The notes below the pieces were generated by a model. The model did not search any database. It was not told the DNA's origin and was given only the letters and a program-made list of their open reading frames with translations. A DNA stretch of 64,000 bases from Burkholderia sp. BCC1644 (GTDB taxonomy: Bacteria; Pseudomonadota; Gammaproteobacteria; Burkholderiales; Burkholderiaceae), in contig NZ_CADFEI010000013.1 in NCBI RefSeq assembly GCF_902833225.1, positions 162,877 through 226,876 on the forward strand, given 5' to 3'. Made by a program: the position numbers and the translations under genes. Below are positions 17,253 through 27,087 of this stretch, one piece after another (position 1 is the stretch's first letter; each line of letters starts with the position of its first letter).

Positions 17253-18620
17253 ATGGCAACCATTGATCAGTCGGCCAACCACGAATCAGATGTACTAATT
17301 ATTGGCGCAGGCCTCTCGGGCATGAAGGCTGCGCTCGAGCTCAGGGACGCCGGGAAGCGCGTTCTGATTCTCGAGGCGCGCGACCGAGTCGGCGGACGGT
17401 CCATGCCAGGAGAGGTCGGCGGCCAGACGGTCGACTTTGGGGGCCAATGGGTCGGTGCATCGCAAAAGCTGTTGCGGGAGCAAGCAACGGCGCTCGGCGT
17501 GCCGATGTATCGCCAATATACGAACGGCAACAGCCTCGTCAATATCGACGGCAAAGTGCACGCGTACACCAGCACGCCGAAGCTCCCTTTCTTGTCGACG
17601 CTGGAGCTTGGCCTGACCTTGCACCGGTGGAAGCGCGACATGCAGACGCTCCCCGTCGGCGCGCCGTGGCTGGCGGAAAACGCACTCCAGTGGGACGCCA
17701 TGTCGATCGAGGTATGGATCGACAAGCACGTGGACACCACCGCTGCGCGCGACTTCGCGCGTCTCGTCACGAGCGCGATTACCTGCACCGAGACCTTGCA
17801 CGTGTCGTATCTGTTCTTCCTGGAATGCCTGCGACAAGGGGGCGGCCTGGAAACGATGATGGGCGTCGATGGGGGCGCTCAGCAGGACAAGTTCCTCGGC
17901 GGTGCGTGGCAGATCCCGAAAAGAATGGCCGACCGACTGAACGGGTGCATCGTACTTGACGCACCGGTGAGCACGATCGAGCAGGATGAGAACGGCGTTC
18001 GTGCGATATGCCCGCAACGCACGTATGAGGCAAGGTATGCGATCGTCACCGCCCCGCCTGCGCTCGCATCCCGCATCCGCTTCACGCCGCCGCTACCCGC
18101 CAAACGTGCGGGACTGCTGCAAAGAATGCAGATGGGCGCCGTCATCAAGATGCACGTTGCCTACCCAACCCCGTTCTGGCGCCGTCGCGGGCTCAATGGA
18201 TCGGTTGCCAGCGTCGGCCGCCATCTGGGTTTTGTTTTCGACCAGTCGCCGGCGGATGAAAGTGTCGGCGTGTTGGTGGGCCTGATCGAAGGCAATCACG
18301 CGCTTGAACTGAGCGGGCTCGGCAAGGCAGCGCGCCGCGAGCATGTCATTGCCGATCTCGTCCATTACTTCGGCGACGACGCGGCGGCCCCGCTCGACTA
18401 CGCGGACCATGACTGGACGACGGACGAATGGGCGCTCGGCGGGTACGCATCCCATATGCCGCCCGGCGTTCTGACCTCGTACGGCGACAGTATCCGCGAA
18501 CCGTTCGGCCGCATTCATTGGGCGGGCACCGAGACGGCGACGGAATGCATCGGCTATTTCGAGGGCGCGCTGGAGTCCGGGATCAGGGCGGCGGACGAGG
18601 TGATCAAGGCCTTGCGCTGA
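17253..18620 (+). CDS. flavin monoamine oxidase family protein
   Basis: A 455-residue amine oxidase. The N-terminal FAD site is VLIIGAGLSGMKAALEL with EARDRVGGRS; residues 60-75 (DFGGQWVGASQ) and the C-terminal IHWAGTETATECIGYFEGA complete the flavin pocket of the MAO/polyamine-oxidase family. It should deaminate a primary amine to an aldehyde with H2O2 release. A strong AAGGAGAG site precedes the start. It is divergent from the ALDH/FAD-oxidoreductase set, which would process its product. The natural amine is unknown. Confidence 0.88.
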   Translation: MATIDQSANHESDVLIIGAGLSGMKAALELRDAGKRVLILEARDRVGGRSMPGEVGGQTVDFGGQWVGASQKLLREQATALGVPMYRQYTNGNSLVNIDGKVHAYTSTPKLPFLSTLELGLTLHRWKRDMQTLPVGAPWLAENALQWDAMSIEVWIDKHVDTTAARDFARLVTSAITCTETLHVSYLFFLECLRQGGGLETMMGVDGGAQQDKFLGGAWQIPKRMADRLNGCIVLDAPVSTIEQDENGVRAICPQRTYEARYAIVTAPPALASRIRFTPPLPAKRAGLLQRMQMGAVIKMHVAYPTPFWRRRGLNGSVASVGRHLGFVFDQSPADESVGVLVGLIEGNHALELSGLGKAARREHVIADLVHYFGDDAAAPLDYADHDWTTDEWALGGYASHMPPGVLTSYGDSIREPFGRIHWAGTETATECIGYFEGALESGIRAADEVIKALR

Positions 18621-18786
18621 CCGCGGGCCCGCACCCCGGCATCTTCCGGGTTCATGCTGTGCTGGCGATGCGCGGACAACGCGTTATATTCTCGTCCGAG
18701 GCGGGACGACGCACTCGCATCCGCGGCAGACGTCCCGCGCTCGCCGCATTCCCCGACGCGTTTCCTCACCCAGCGAGAACGAAACA

Positions 18787-19629
18787 ATGGACCACGCGCA
18801 GTACTTCAGCCAGAGCTCGATCCAGGGCGCGAATCTTCGCCTGCACTATCTGTCGCAGTTGCTGCGCGAGCAGACAGGCTCGATCGTCCAGTACGGCATC
18901 CTTCGCGGGTTTCCGATCGGCTTCAGCCACTGGGCGGAAGTCGCCGTCGGCGGCTACCTGCTCGGCACCTATGAAATCGCCGTCTGCGCGATCCTCGAGG
19001 CGCTTGGCTCGCCCGAAAGGGTGCTGGTCGACCTCGGCGCCGCCGACGGGATCTTCGGCATCGGCCTGGTCCGGAACAACGTGTTTGCCCGCAGCCTGTG
19101 CTTCGAGATGGACGAGCAGCGCCGTCAGGCCATCCAGCACCGCGCCGCGGAGATGGGGCTGGCGGACCGCGTCGCGGTCTACGGCAAGGCCGATCGCAAC
19201 CTGCCCGCAGTCCTGTCGGAGCACGGCGGCGCGCCGGCCGAACGCGTCATCCTGTGCGATATCGAGGGCGCGGAGTTCGACCTGTTCGACGACGCGCTGC
19301 TGGAACAGCTCTCCGGCAGCCACGCGATCATCGAAATCCACGACTTTCTGCTGTCGGACCCGGAGCAAGCCGCGCGCGCATTCGACGAACTGAGCCAGCG
19401 CGCGAGCAAGCACTTCCACGTATACGAGATCCGCGACGGATTGCGGGACATTCGCAATATCCCGTTGCTGCGCCACTGGTCGGACTGGGACGCCTGGCTG
19501 ATGTGCGTCGAGGCGCGTTACCGGATGATGCGATGGCTCTGGCTCGAGCCGAAAAGCCAGCCGCGGCGCTCCGATCAGGACATCGATCGCCTGATCCTCG
19601 ACTACCAGCGCCGGATCTTCACCGCCTGA
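18787..19629 (+). CDS. FkbM-like SAM-dependent methyltransferase
   Basis: A 280-residue class I methyltransferase. The SAM-binding motif is VLVDLGAADGIFGIGL at about residue 80, followed by an acidic residue in LCFEMDEQ, and motif CDIEGAEFDLFDD near residue 155 is the hallmark of FkbM-family O-methyltransferases. The target, often a sugar or small secondary metabolite, cannot be read from sequence. It stands alone, with 166 bases before it and 324 bases (19630-19953, no gene seen) after it. Confidence 0.78.
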   Translation: MDHAQYFSQSSIQGANLRLHYLSQLLREQTGSIVQYGILRGFPIGFSHWAEVAVGGYLLGTYEIAVCAILEALGSPERVLVDLGAADGIFGIGLVRNNVFARSLCFEMDEQRRQAIQHRAAEMGLADRVAVYGKADRNLPAVLSEHGGAPAERVILCDIEGAEFDLFDDALLEQLSGSHAIIEIHDFLLSDPEQAARAFDELSQRASKHFHVYEIRDGLRDIRNIPLLRHWSDWDAWLMCVEARYRMMRWLWLEPKSQPRRSDQDIDRLILDYQRRIFTA

Positions 19630-19953
19630 CGCGCTCGCGCCGGCACGCATCGGGCTACCGCGTGTCCGGCTGCCGCTACGCCATGCGTGCCGCACGACGA
19701 TCTCCCACGCGGCATGACATGCCTGCCCCGGCAACGTGAGCGCGCTCAGCGCGATGCGGCACGAAATTTCCGCTGCTCCGTACTTTTGTTAAATAGCTTG
19801 AATGACCGACAACCCGTCGGCAATTTGCCTTACCATCCGGCCGTCATCCTCGCTGATGCCGAACACGGCCGACCGGCCGCAGGCAACGGCCGTGGTTTTT
19901 TCTATCGGCAGCTCGAATCGGGCGCCGATTTCATTCGAACGCCAGGACCGATC

Positions 19954-20274
19954 ATGTTCCAGTCCCCGGGAGATTCATTCGTCAGCGGTTCGTTGCTCGG
20001 CCTGTGCGTCGAGGTGCCGCTCGCCGCGCTGGTTTCGCTGGCCATGCACGGCGTCGACTGGAACGGGCAGCGCATCGCGATGCTGGTCGCCACGCCCGTG
20101 CTGATCGCGTGTATCGCGCTGCTCACCCGCCCGGTGGCGTTCAGCACGATCTGGAAGCACAAGCGCTCGCCGTTCGTGCTCGACGACAATGTTCGCGCGT
20201 CGATTTACGGCCGGCTCAGCGGGATCGCGCTCGGGCTGGTATTCGGCATCATGGTCGCGACGACGTTTTCCTGA
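19954..20274 (+). CDS. small integral membrane protein of unknown function
   Basis: A 106-residue protein with three likely membrane segments: LLGLCVEVPLAALVSLAMHG, IAMLVATPVLIACIALL and, near the C-terminus, LSGIALGLVFGIMVATTF. I do not recognise a family. The start at 19954 is chosen because AGGA lies 7 bases upstream and the reading frame before it is not hydrophobic or conserved-looking. It is convergent with the SsuA-like gene 92 bases away. Confidence 0.6.
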   Translation: MFQSPGDSFVSGSLLGLCVEVPLAALVSLAMHGVDWNGQRIAMLVATPVLIACIALLTRPVAFSTIWKHKRSPFVLDDNVRASIYGRLSGIALGLVFGIMVATTFS

Positions 20275-20366
20275 TTCCGCACGCCCGATCGCTCGATCGC
20301 TCGACGCAGCCCGCGTCGGGCCCGACGCATCGCCCGTTCGCACGGGCATCGCCGCGCGGCACTGCC

Positions 20367-21365
20367 TCACCCCGCCGCAACCACCGGATTGAACGACGTA
20401 TCCCACAACGGCGCGACATTGGCCGGCCCGTCGAGCACGCCGATCCGGGCGAACACATCCGCAACCTGTTGATGCTGCGCGACCACGTCAGGCGTCACCG
20501 GCAGCAGCGCAAAGTCTTCGCTGCGCTGGTCGAACATCGTGACGAGATCGGCAACCGGCACGCGCGTCTCGCGGTTCTGCGCGAGCGCGTAGTCGCGGAA
20601 ATGCCCGTTCGCCCACGCATACGCGTGCCGGAACCGCAGCAGCAGATCGCCGGTGGCCGCGCGACGGCGCGCATCATCGAGTGCGCGAGGATTCGCGTAC
20701 ACCGGGAAATTGCCCGACAGATAACCCTTCCCCGTCTTCAGCACGCGCGCACCGTAGCGATTGCGCGCGAGTTGACCGTTGTAGCCGTAGATCGCCCACG
20801 CGTCGATGTCGCCGCGATCGTACGCGGATAGCCCGTCGGTCGGCGACAGGTTGATCGGCTGGATATCGTCGAAACCGAGGCCGGCCTCCGTCAGCTGGCG
20901 ATACAGGAAATAGTGCGACGTCGTCGCGCGCACGTAACCGACGCGCTTGCCCTTCAGGTCCGCGATGCTGCGGATCGGCGTGTCCTTGCGCGCGAGCGTG
21001 ACCTGGTTGTTCAGGTCTTCGCGCACCCGCGAAATGAACCGCACATTGGCTTTCTGGCGCGCGGCGAACACCGCGGGAATTTCGCTACCCGAACCGATAT
21101 CGAGCGCATCCGCATTGAGCGCCTCGATATGCAGCACGCCGTTGTTCAGCTCGCGCCAGTCGATCCGGTACGGCGTGTCGCCGAGCCCGGCCGCCTGCAG
21201 CAGCGCACGCCAGCCGCCCTTGTAGGTCGCGACGCGCAACGTCGTGCCGGCGAGATCGGTGTTGACGACCGGCGCCGCGAACCCGGCCCTCGCGGCCAGG
21301 GGTGCCGCCACGACCGCGGCGCCGGCGAGCAGCAGGCGGCGGCGTGCCGCCGAGATAAACGACAT
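20367..21365 (-). CDS. SsuA/TauA-like ABC transporter substrate-binding protein
   Basis: A 332-residue periplasmic binding protein of the aliphatic sulfonate class. It has an N-terminal export signal with RRRLLLAGAAVVAAPLAARA, then DLAGTTLRVATYKGG, RVREDLNNQVTLARKD, LKGKRVGYVRATTSHYF and DIDAWAIYGY, the typical SsuA blocks. The ATG at 21365 follows AGGAG. No permease or ATPase adjoins, so it probably uses the SsuBC-like pair at 26200-28013. It forms a two-gene set with the DUF3088 gene upstream. Confidence 0.85.
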   Translation of the reverse strand: MSFISAARRRLLLAGAAVVAAPLAARAGFAAPVVNTDLAGTTLRVATYKGGWRALLQAAGLGDTPYRIDWRELNNGVLHIEALNADALDIGSGSEIPAVFAARQKANVRFISRVREDLNNQVTLARKDTPIRSIADLKGKRVGYVRATTSHYFLYRQLTEAGLGFDDIQPINLSPTDGLSAYDRGDIDAWAIYGYNGQLARNRYGARVLKTGKGYLSGNFPVYANPRALDDARRRAATGDLLLRFRHAYAWANGHFRDYALAQNRETRVPVADLVTMFDQRSEDFALLPVTPDVVAQHQQVADVFARIGVLDGPANVAPLWDTSFNPVVAAG

Positions 21366-21409
21366 CGGGTGCTCCTGTCGATCGAGAATGAGTCGTTGGA
21401 ACCGTCGCG

Positions 21410-21754
21410 TCAATGCAGCGCCGGAAATCCGTGGCGTTCGGCCAGCAGCGCGAGGATGCGGCGCGCGTCGGTGACGAAGCGCACGTCGCCGAGCGTCTGC
21501 GCGTCGTCCGGCGCCGGCTGGTCGCGACCGAGTACAAGGACCGGCAGGCCCTGGTGCGCATCGTCGAGCGCGTCGATCACCGCGGGCCGCGGCCGCTCGA
21601 AGCCGACGCGCTTCACGTCCAGGCGGCCGGCACGATCGGGGGCGCTCGCCAGCAACCCTTCGATCGACAGTCCGTGCGGACAGACGAAGCGTTGACCCGG
21701 ATGCTTCGGATCGGCAAAGCCCGGTTCCAGCAGAAACAGCACATCGCGACTCAT
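21410..21754 (-). CDS. DUF3088 family protein
   Basis: A 114-residue cytoplasmic protein matched to DUF3088 by its opening (SRDVLFLLEPGFADPKHPG) and the RFVCPHGLSIEGLLAS block; the family has a thioredoxin-like fold and unknown function. The single conserved cysteine in FVCPHG is notable. It lies 44 bases upstream of the SsuA-like gene on the same strand, which suggests a part in sulfur assimilation. The start at 21754 is preceded by CAGGAG. The 489-base gap to the divergent porin (21755-22243) holds promoters but no gene I can support. Confidence 0.75.
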   Translation of the reverse strand: MSRDVLFLLEPGFADPKHPGQRFVCPHGLSIEGLLASAPDRAGRLDVKRVGFERPRPAVIDALDDAHQGLPVLVLGRDQPAPDDAQTLGDVRFVTDARRILALLAERHGFPALH

Positions 21755-22243
21755 CTCAAACGGCTCCTGTGTTCGTTGATCCACCCATCCGGGATGAACG
21801 CGCTTGCGTGCGCTGTCGTTCCCGGAGCATGCCGGCCCGCGACCGGATGCCCGACTCTACCGTCACGCTTCGCGTGGCCCTACCAACGTTTTACGGAATC
21901 GATATGCGGGCGCGCATAGCGCAACGATGGCTCGCCGCACAGCGGGCGTTGCGTAAAAACATCGTGATCGCGGCCGCAGGTGCTGCGTACATCGAACGAT
22001 TTCATCGATCGATATGACGGCGCGCACGGCTTTCCGGCGCCAGGCGTACGCCGTCCGTGCGATGCATTCGCCGCAGCGTGCGCGCCGGGCGCGATCGCGA
22101 CGAACATGCCGGGCCGACGGCAACGCACATTACAAATCGGCCGCGCCGCGATTTACAAACCACGGATCGACCGTTCGTCGGCGCGCCCGTCATCAATAGC
22201 ATCGTGATCCTCACAGACGTACCCATAAAAACAGAGGATAGTC

Positions 22244-23428
22244 ATGATCAAAAAATCGGTAGTCCTGGGTTTGGTTTCGATCGGTTCGGTCAGTGCGTAC
22301 GCGCAGAGTTCGGTCACGTTGTACGGCGTCGTCGACGCCGGCATCGCGTATACGAACAACCAGGGCGGCGCGAGCAACATCCAGCAGACGAGCGGCAAGC
22401 TGAGCGGCAGCCGCTGGGGCCTGAAAGGCGCGGAAGATCTCGGTGGCGGCCTGCAGGCGGTCTTCACGCTCGAAAGCGGCTTCCGCCCGAGCGACGGCGG
22501 GCTCGGCCAGGGTGGCCGCCTGTTCGGCCGCTCCGCGTACGTGGGCCTCGGCAAGAAGGGCCTCGGCACGCTGACGTTCGGCCGCCAGTACGAGCCGATC
22601 ACCGACCTCGTCGCGCAGTACTCGGGCGCCGGCTTCTGGTCGCCGGCCACGCACGTGGGCGACAACGACAACCTGAACCAGAGCTTCCGGCTGAACAACG
22701 CGGTGAAGTTCCGCAGCGACACGATCGCCGGCTTCACGGCCGACCTGCTCTATGCATTCAGCAACCAGGCGAACGGCGGCGCGGGCACGGGCTTCTCGAA
22801 CAACAACGCGTGGGGCGCATCGGCGAACTACGTGAACGGCCCGCTGTCGGTCGGCGGCGGTTATGTGCGGTTCAACCACCCGAACGCGACGTCGAACACG
22901 AGCGGCGCGGTGGGCGGCGCGACCTCGACCACCGGCAACGACTACAGCGGTGCATTCTTCTACGGGCTGAACGGCGGCGTGCTCAAGCAGCAGATCGGCG
23001 CGCTCGGCGCGAACTACGCGCTCGGCCGCGCGACGCTCGGCTTCGCATGGAGCCATACGCAGCTCGACTACGTCGATGGCTCGTCGCGCAAATTCAACAA
23101 CTACGACGTGAACGCGCGCTACCAGATCACGCCGGCCGCCACGCTGATCGGCGTCTATACGTTCACCGACGGGCGCGCGAGCGGCCTGCCGGGCACCGGC
23201 GGCCAGACGCTGAAGCCGCGTTGGCACCAGTTCACGCTCGGGTTCGACTATGCGCTGTCGAAGCGCACCGATATCTACGTGTCGGGCATCTACCAGCTCG
23301 CGGCCGGCGATGCGAGCACGGCCACGCCGGGCGGCTATCGCAAGATCGCGGCGATCTCGAACATCGGCAGCGCGTCGTCGACGAACCGGCAGCTCGCCTT
23401 CGTCAGCGGGCTGCGCGTGAAGTTCTGA
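22244..23428 (+). CDS. Gram-negative trimeric porin (OmpC/Omp38 type)
   Basis: A 394-residue outer-membrane general porin. It has a signal peptide (SVVLGLVSIGSVSAYAQ), then SSVTLYGVVDAGIAY, SRWGLKGAEDLGGGLQAVF, GRLFGRSAYVGLG and a C-terminal LAFVSGLRVKF ending in phenylalanine, the outer-membrane barrel signature. These blocks are the standard Burkholderia porin pattern. The AGAGGA site before the ATG is good. Next to sulfonate genes it may admit small sulfur compounds, but that is inference from position only. Confidence 0.93.
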   Translation: MIKKSVVLGLVSIGSVSAYAQSSVTLYGVVDAGIAYTNNQGGASNIQQTSGKLSGSRWGLKGAEDLGGGLQAVFTLESGFRPSDGGLGQGGRLFGRSAYVGLGKKGLGTLTFGRQYEPITDLVAQYSGAGFWSPATHVGDNDNLNQSFRLNNAVKFRSDTIAGFTADLLYAFSNQANGGAGTGFSNNNAWGASANYVNGPLSVGGGYVRFNHPNATSNTSGAVGGATSTTGNDYSGAFFYGLNGGVLKQQIGALGANYALGRATLGFAWSHTQLDYVDGSSRKFNNYDVNARYQITPAATLIGVYTFTDGRASGLPGTGGQTLKPRWHQFTLGFDYALSKRTDIYVSGIYQLAAGDASTATPGGYRKIAAISNIGSASSTNRQLAFVSGLRVKF

Positions 23429-23607
23429 CGGCACGCGTAACGGGCGCGGCACGATAAGCAAAGCGGTTTTCGTTGTTTGCCGCGCCGCGCCCGGTTGCCG
23501 AGAATGTCCGTTTCCCCGCGCGCGGCCGCCTGCGTAGACGCCGAACCGCACCGGCTTCGTGCCCGTCGTCGTTGCCCAGCGTGCGCAACCCTCGCCAGGA
23601 GCCCGCC

Positions 23608-24795
23608 ATGAGCGACACCGTCCTCGCCGCCCCGCTCGCGCCGTCGCCGTTCGTCGACGTCCGTTCGCCGGCGGATTTCCCCGACAGCCCCGTATCGCGA
23701 GCGCTCGCGCAACCGCTGATGCTCGGGCTGTTTCTGCCGATCCAGGCCGGCGGATGGAGTGCGTCGACCTTGCCGCGTTCGACCGACTGGACGTTCGACT
23801 ACAACGCCGACCTGGTCGCGCGCGCCGAGGCGCTCGGCTTCGATCTCGTGTTCGCGCTGTCGCAGTGGTTGCCGAAAGGCGGCTACGGCGGCGTGTTCGA
23901 CGGCCACGCGCTCGATTCGTTCATGACGCTGGCCGCGCTGACCGCGCGCACCGAACGGATCATCCTCGTCGCGACGAGCCACGTGCTCTACGGGCCGTGG
24001 CATCCGCTGCATTTCGCGAAATTCACCGCGACGCTCGATCACATCTCGCGCGGGCGCTGGGGCATCAACGTCGTGACGGGCCACCGCGCGGTCGAACACG
24101 AGATGTTCGGCTGGAACCGGATCGAGCACGACCGCCGCTACGAGCTTGCCGCCGAATTCCTCGACGCGGTCCAGCAGTTGTGGGCGCAACCGGACAACTT
24201 CAGCTATGCGCCGGCGCTGTCGAGCTGGCGCCTGGGCGGCGCGTTCGTGACGCCGAAGCCGCGCTACGGACGCCCGCTGCTGATCAACGCAACGGGCTCC
24301 GACGCCGGCATCGAATTCGCGGCGCGCTATTCGGACATCGTGTTCGTCACGAGCCCGGCCGGCCCCGACGCCGAACGCGCGATCGACGCGCTGCCCGCGC
24401 ATGCCGCTCGCGTCAAGGCGGCCGCCGCCGCACACGGCCGGACGGTCCGCACGCTGCTCAATCCGCTCGTGATCTGCCGCGAGACGGCGGCGGAGGCGCG
24501 CGCGTACCGCGACGCGATCGTCGCGCATGCCGACGAAGGCAGCTTCCACCGCTTCGACAGCGACGCGCATGCGTGGCGCGGCGGCTTCGACCAGCGTTCG
24601 CAGGCCGCGGCGCGCGCGATCGGCGGCAACATCTCGATCACGGGCTCGCCCGACGAAGTCGCCGACACCATCGTGCGGCTGCACCGCGCCGGCATCGACG
24701 GCATCCAGTTGAGTTTCTACGACTTCAAGCCCGATCTCGACTTCTTCGGCGAACGCGTGCTGCCGCTGCTGCGTGAAGCCGGCCTGCGGCGCTGA
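23608..24795 (+). CDS. SfnG-like luciferase-type FMNH2-dependent monooxygenase
   Basis: A 395-residue LLM flavoenzyme in the alkanesulfonate/dimethylsulfone monooxygenase group. Recognisable blocks: MLGLFLPIQAGGWSAS, ARAEALGFDLVFALSQW, RIILVATSHVLYGPWHP, ATLDHISRGRWGINVVTG and INATGSDAGIEFAARYSD. SfnG converts dimethylsulfone to methanesulfinate with reduced flavin, freeing sulfur for growth. The gene follows the porin by 179 bases and converges with an SfnB-like gene. Whether the substrate is a sulfone or sulfonate cannot be told. Confidence 0.82.
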   Translation: MSDTVLAAPLAPSPFVDVRSPADFPDSPVSRALAQPLMLGLFLPIQAGGWSASTLPRSTDWTFDYNADLVARAEALGFDLVFALSQWLPKGGYGGVFDGHALDSFMTLAALTARTERIILVATSHVLYGPWHPLHFAKFTATLDHISRGRWGINVVTGHRAVEHEMFGWNRIEHDRRYELAAEFLDAVQQLWAQPDNFSYAPALSSWRLGGAFVTPKPRYGRPLLINATGSDAGIEFAARYSDIVFVTSPAGPDAERAIDALPAHAARVKAAAAAHGRTVRTLLNPLVICRETAAEARAYRDAIVAHADEGSFHRFDSDAHAWRGGFDQRSQAAARAIGGNISITGSPDEVADTIVRLHRAGIDGIQLSFYDFKPDLDFFGERVLPLLREAGLRR

Positions 24796-24826
24796 CGTCC
24801 GGTCTCGAAGGCCTGCCGCAATGCGC

Positions 24827-26044
24827 TCAGAACACGCGCCCTTCGGTCAGGTGCGTCGTCACGCCGTTCAGCTCGTAGTCGCCGATCACGCGGGCCTTGT
24901 GCAGTAGCGGGTTGTGACTGAAGATCGTGCGCAGGTTGCGCCAGTGCCGGTCGAAGTTGTGTGTGCGCGCCGTCGCCGACGCGCCGCCGACTTCGAACAG
25001 CCGCTCGGCCGCGTGCAGCGCGAGCTTGCTGACGATCAGCTGCGTTCGCGCGGTCGCGAGCGCACTGTCGAGCACGTGCGCATGCGCTTCGGCGTCGCCC
25101 GCTTCGATCGCGTCGGCGGATCGATCGAGCGCCCGCGCGTTTTCACGGACGAGCGCGTCGACCGCGTGACTGTGCGCGGACAGCTCGCCGACGACTTGCT
25201 GGACGAAATGATCGTCGCGCGCCGTCGGCGCCGGGCTGTGCAGCGCCGGACGTCCGTGCGCGAGCACGTAGCGGCGCGCATCGGCCACCACGTTGCGCAC
25301 GATGCCCGCGCCCGTCGCGACGAGATGCAGCTGCCGCAGCGCGCCGCAATGGCGGCCGACGAGCGTCGAACCGTCGCGCGCGGCCACTTCGTGCGCGAAC
25401 ACCTGCACGTTGTCGAGCAGCAGGCTGCCGCTCGCCGTCATGCGCTGCCCCATCCCGTCCCAGTCATCGAGCACCTGCACGCCGTCGCGCGCGACGGGAA
25501 CGATCACGGCCAACGCGCCGCCCTGCTCGTCCTCCACGTTGATGCGCGCGAAATCGGCAAACGCGGTGCCCGTCGAATAGTATTTGTGGCCCGTCAACCG
25601 ATGGTGATCGCCGTCCCGGCGCAGCACGGTCGTGTTCTCGCCCGGCCGCGACGTGCCGAGCTCGGTCGACGCACCGCCGAAGATCGCGCCGGCCAGCACG
25701 CGTTCGAGCTGCACGTCGTTGAACGGCGTGCGCGGCGACAGCCGCAGCGTCTCGGTCTGGTCGTAGTGAATGCGCAGCGCGTGCGCGAGATTCGAATCGG
25801 CGGCGGCCAGCGTCGCGATCGTGTCGAACAGATCGACCAGCGTGCCGCCGAGGCCGCCACGTTCCGCCGGAATCCGCAGCGCGCCCAGCGCCGAGCGCCG
25901 AAAGATCGCGAAACCGTCGAACGGCAGTTCGCGGCGCGCCTCGCGTTGCGCGGCATCCTGACCGATCGCGTTCGCGAGATCGCGCAGCGTGGCGAGCGCG
26001 TCGCGCAACGCGTCGCGCGGATCGACGGCATCACGGGCAGTCAT
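24827..26044 (-). CDS. SfnB/DszC-like acyl-CoA dehydrogenase family monooxygenase
   Basis: A 405-residue flavoprotein with the acyl-CoA dehydrogenase fold but the sequence of the SfnB/DszC sulfur-acquisition branch: RIPAERGGLGGTLVDLFDT, DSNLAHALRIHYDQTE, LTGHKYYSTGTAFADF, and VGGASATARTHNFDRHWRN near the C-terminus. These enzymes use reduced flavin to oxygenate organosulfur compounds. The ATG at 26044 is taken as start; the longer open frame upstream lies antisense-free but inside the permease gene and is not coding. It is 155 bases from the permease gene and convergent with the SfnG-like gene. Confidence 0.85.
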   Translation of the reverse strand: MTARDAVDPRDALRDALATLRDLANAIGQDAAQREARRELPFDGFAIFRRSALGALRIPAERGGLGGTLVDLFDTIATLAAADSNLAHALRIHYDQTETLRLSPRTPFNDVQLERVLAGAIFGGASTELGTSRPGENTTVLRRDGDHHRLTGHKYYSTGTAFADFARINVEDEQGGALAVIVPVARDGVQVLDDWDGMGQRMTASGSLLLDNVQVFAHEVAARDGSTLVGRHCGALRQLHLVATGAGIVRNVVADARRYVLAHGRPALHSPAPTARDDHFVQQVVGELSAHSHAVDALVRENARALDRSADAIEAGDAEAHAHVLDSALATARTQLIVSKLALHAAERLFEVGGASATARTHNFDRHWRNLRTIFSHNPLLHKARVIGDYELNGVTTHLTEGRVF

Positions 26045-26199
26045 CGGGCAAATCCTTGTGCGAGAAGAGCGGGAGCGTCGCGGCGTGGCGTGGCGCGATC
26101 GCGGCTTCGCAAAGTATAGGGACGCATCCGGCGCACGTGAAAAGCCGATTTCAGCTTTTGTTATGCGTGCGCCGGGATTGGTCGCGCACCGCCGTCGCG

Positions 26200-27087
26200 T
26201 CAGTGCTGGATGCCCCAGCGACGCACGGTCACGCGCTCGAGCGTGTCGAACACGAGATTCTCGACGAGCAGGCCGATCACGATGACGGCCGCCAGGCCCG
26301 CGAACACGCGGTCGGTGTACAGCTCGTTGCGGTTCTGGAAGATGTACCAGCCGAGCCCGCCCTGCCCGGCGCTCGCACCGAACACGAGCTCGGCCGCGAT
26401 CAGCGTGCGCCACGCGAATGCCCAGCCGACGCGCAGGCCCGACAGGATCGACGGCAGCGCGGCCGGCACGAGGATCAGCGCGATCTGGCGCAGGCCGGTG
26501 AGGCCGTAGTTGCGTCCGGCCATCTTCAGCGTAGCCGGCACGCCCGCGAAGCCGGTATACATGCTGAGCGCGAGCGGCCACAGCACCGCATGCACGAGCA
26601 CGAACAGCAGGCTGCCGGTGCCGAGCCCGAACCACAGGAGCGCAATCGGCAGCAACGCGATCGACGGCAGCGGATTGAACATCGACGTGAGCATCGTCAA
26701 CAGGTCGCGGCCGATGCGCGTCGACACCGCGAGCGACGTCAGCACGAACGCGAAGAACACGCCGAGCGCATACCCGCGCAGCAGTACCGACATCGAGATG
26801 CCGGTCTTGACGAGCAGTTCGCCCGACTCGATGCCCTGCACGAATGCAGCCAGCGTCGCGCCGAAGGTCGGCACGAGCAGGTCGTTCGCGACGATGCGCG
26901 CGACGGTTTCCCATGCGGCGATCAACACGAGCGCGATGACGCTGCGACGAAACCATCCGGCATCGACGATGCGGCGCACCAGCGGGGCCGGCGCCGCGCG
27001 TTCGGCATCGGGCAGCGTATCGAGCGTGCGTTCGTACTCGGCGCGAACGGGCGGCAGCGGCGACAGGGGCCGATCGATCGTGCTCAT
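26200..27087 (-). CDS. SsuC/TauC-like ABC transporter permease
   Basis: A 295-residue inner-membrane protein with about six membrane segments starting at RSVIALVLIAAWETVA. The cytoplasmic EAA-type coupling loop is seen in LRQIALILVPAALPSILSGL. This matches permeases for sulfonates, taurine and nitrate. Start and preceding ATPase stop overlap by four bases (ATGA), so translation is coupled. It is last in the set dioxygenase, binding protein, ATPase, permease. Confidence 0.92.
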   Translation of the reverse strand: MSTIDRPLSPLPPVRAEYERTLDTLPDAERAAPAPLVRRIVDAGWFRRSVIALVLIAAWETVARIVANDLLVPTFGATLAAFVQGIESGELLVKTGISMSVLLRGYALGVFFAFVLTSLAVSTRIGRDLLTMLTSMFNPLPSIALLPIALLWFGLGTGSLLFVLVHAVLWPLALSMYTGFAGVPATLKMAGRNYGLTGLRQIALILVPAALPSILSGLRVGWAFAWRTLIAAELVFGASAGQGGLGWYIFQNRNELYTDRVFAGLAAVIVIGLLVENLVFDTLERVTVRRWGIQH

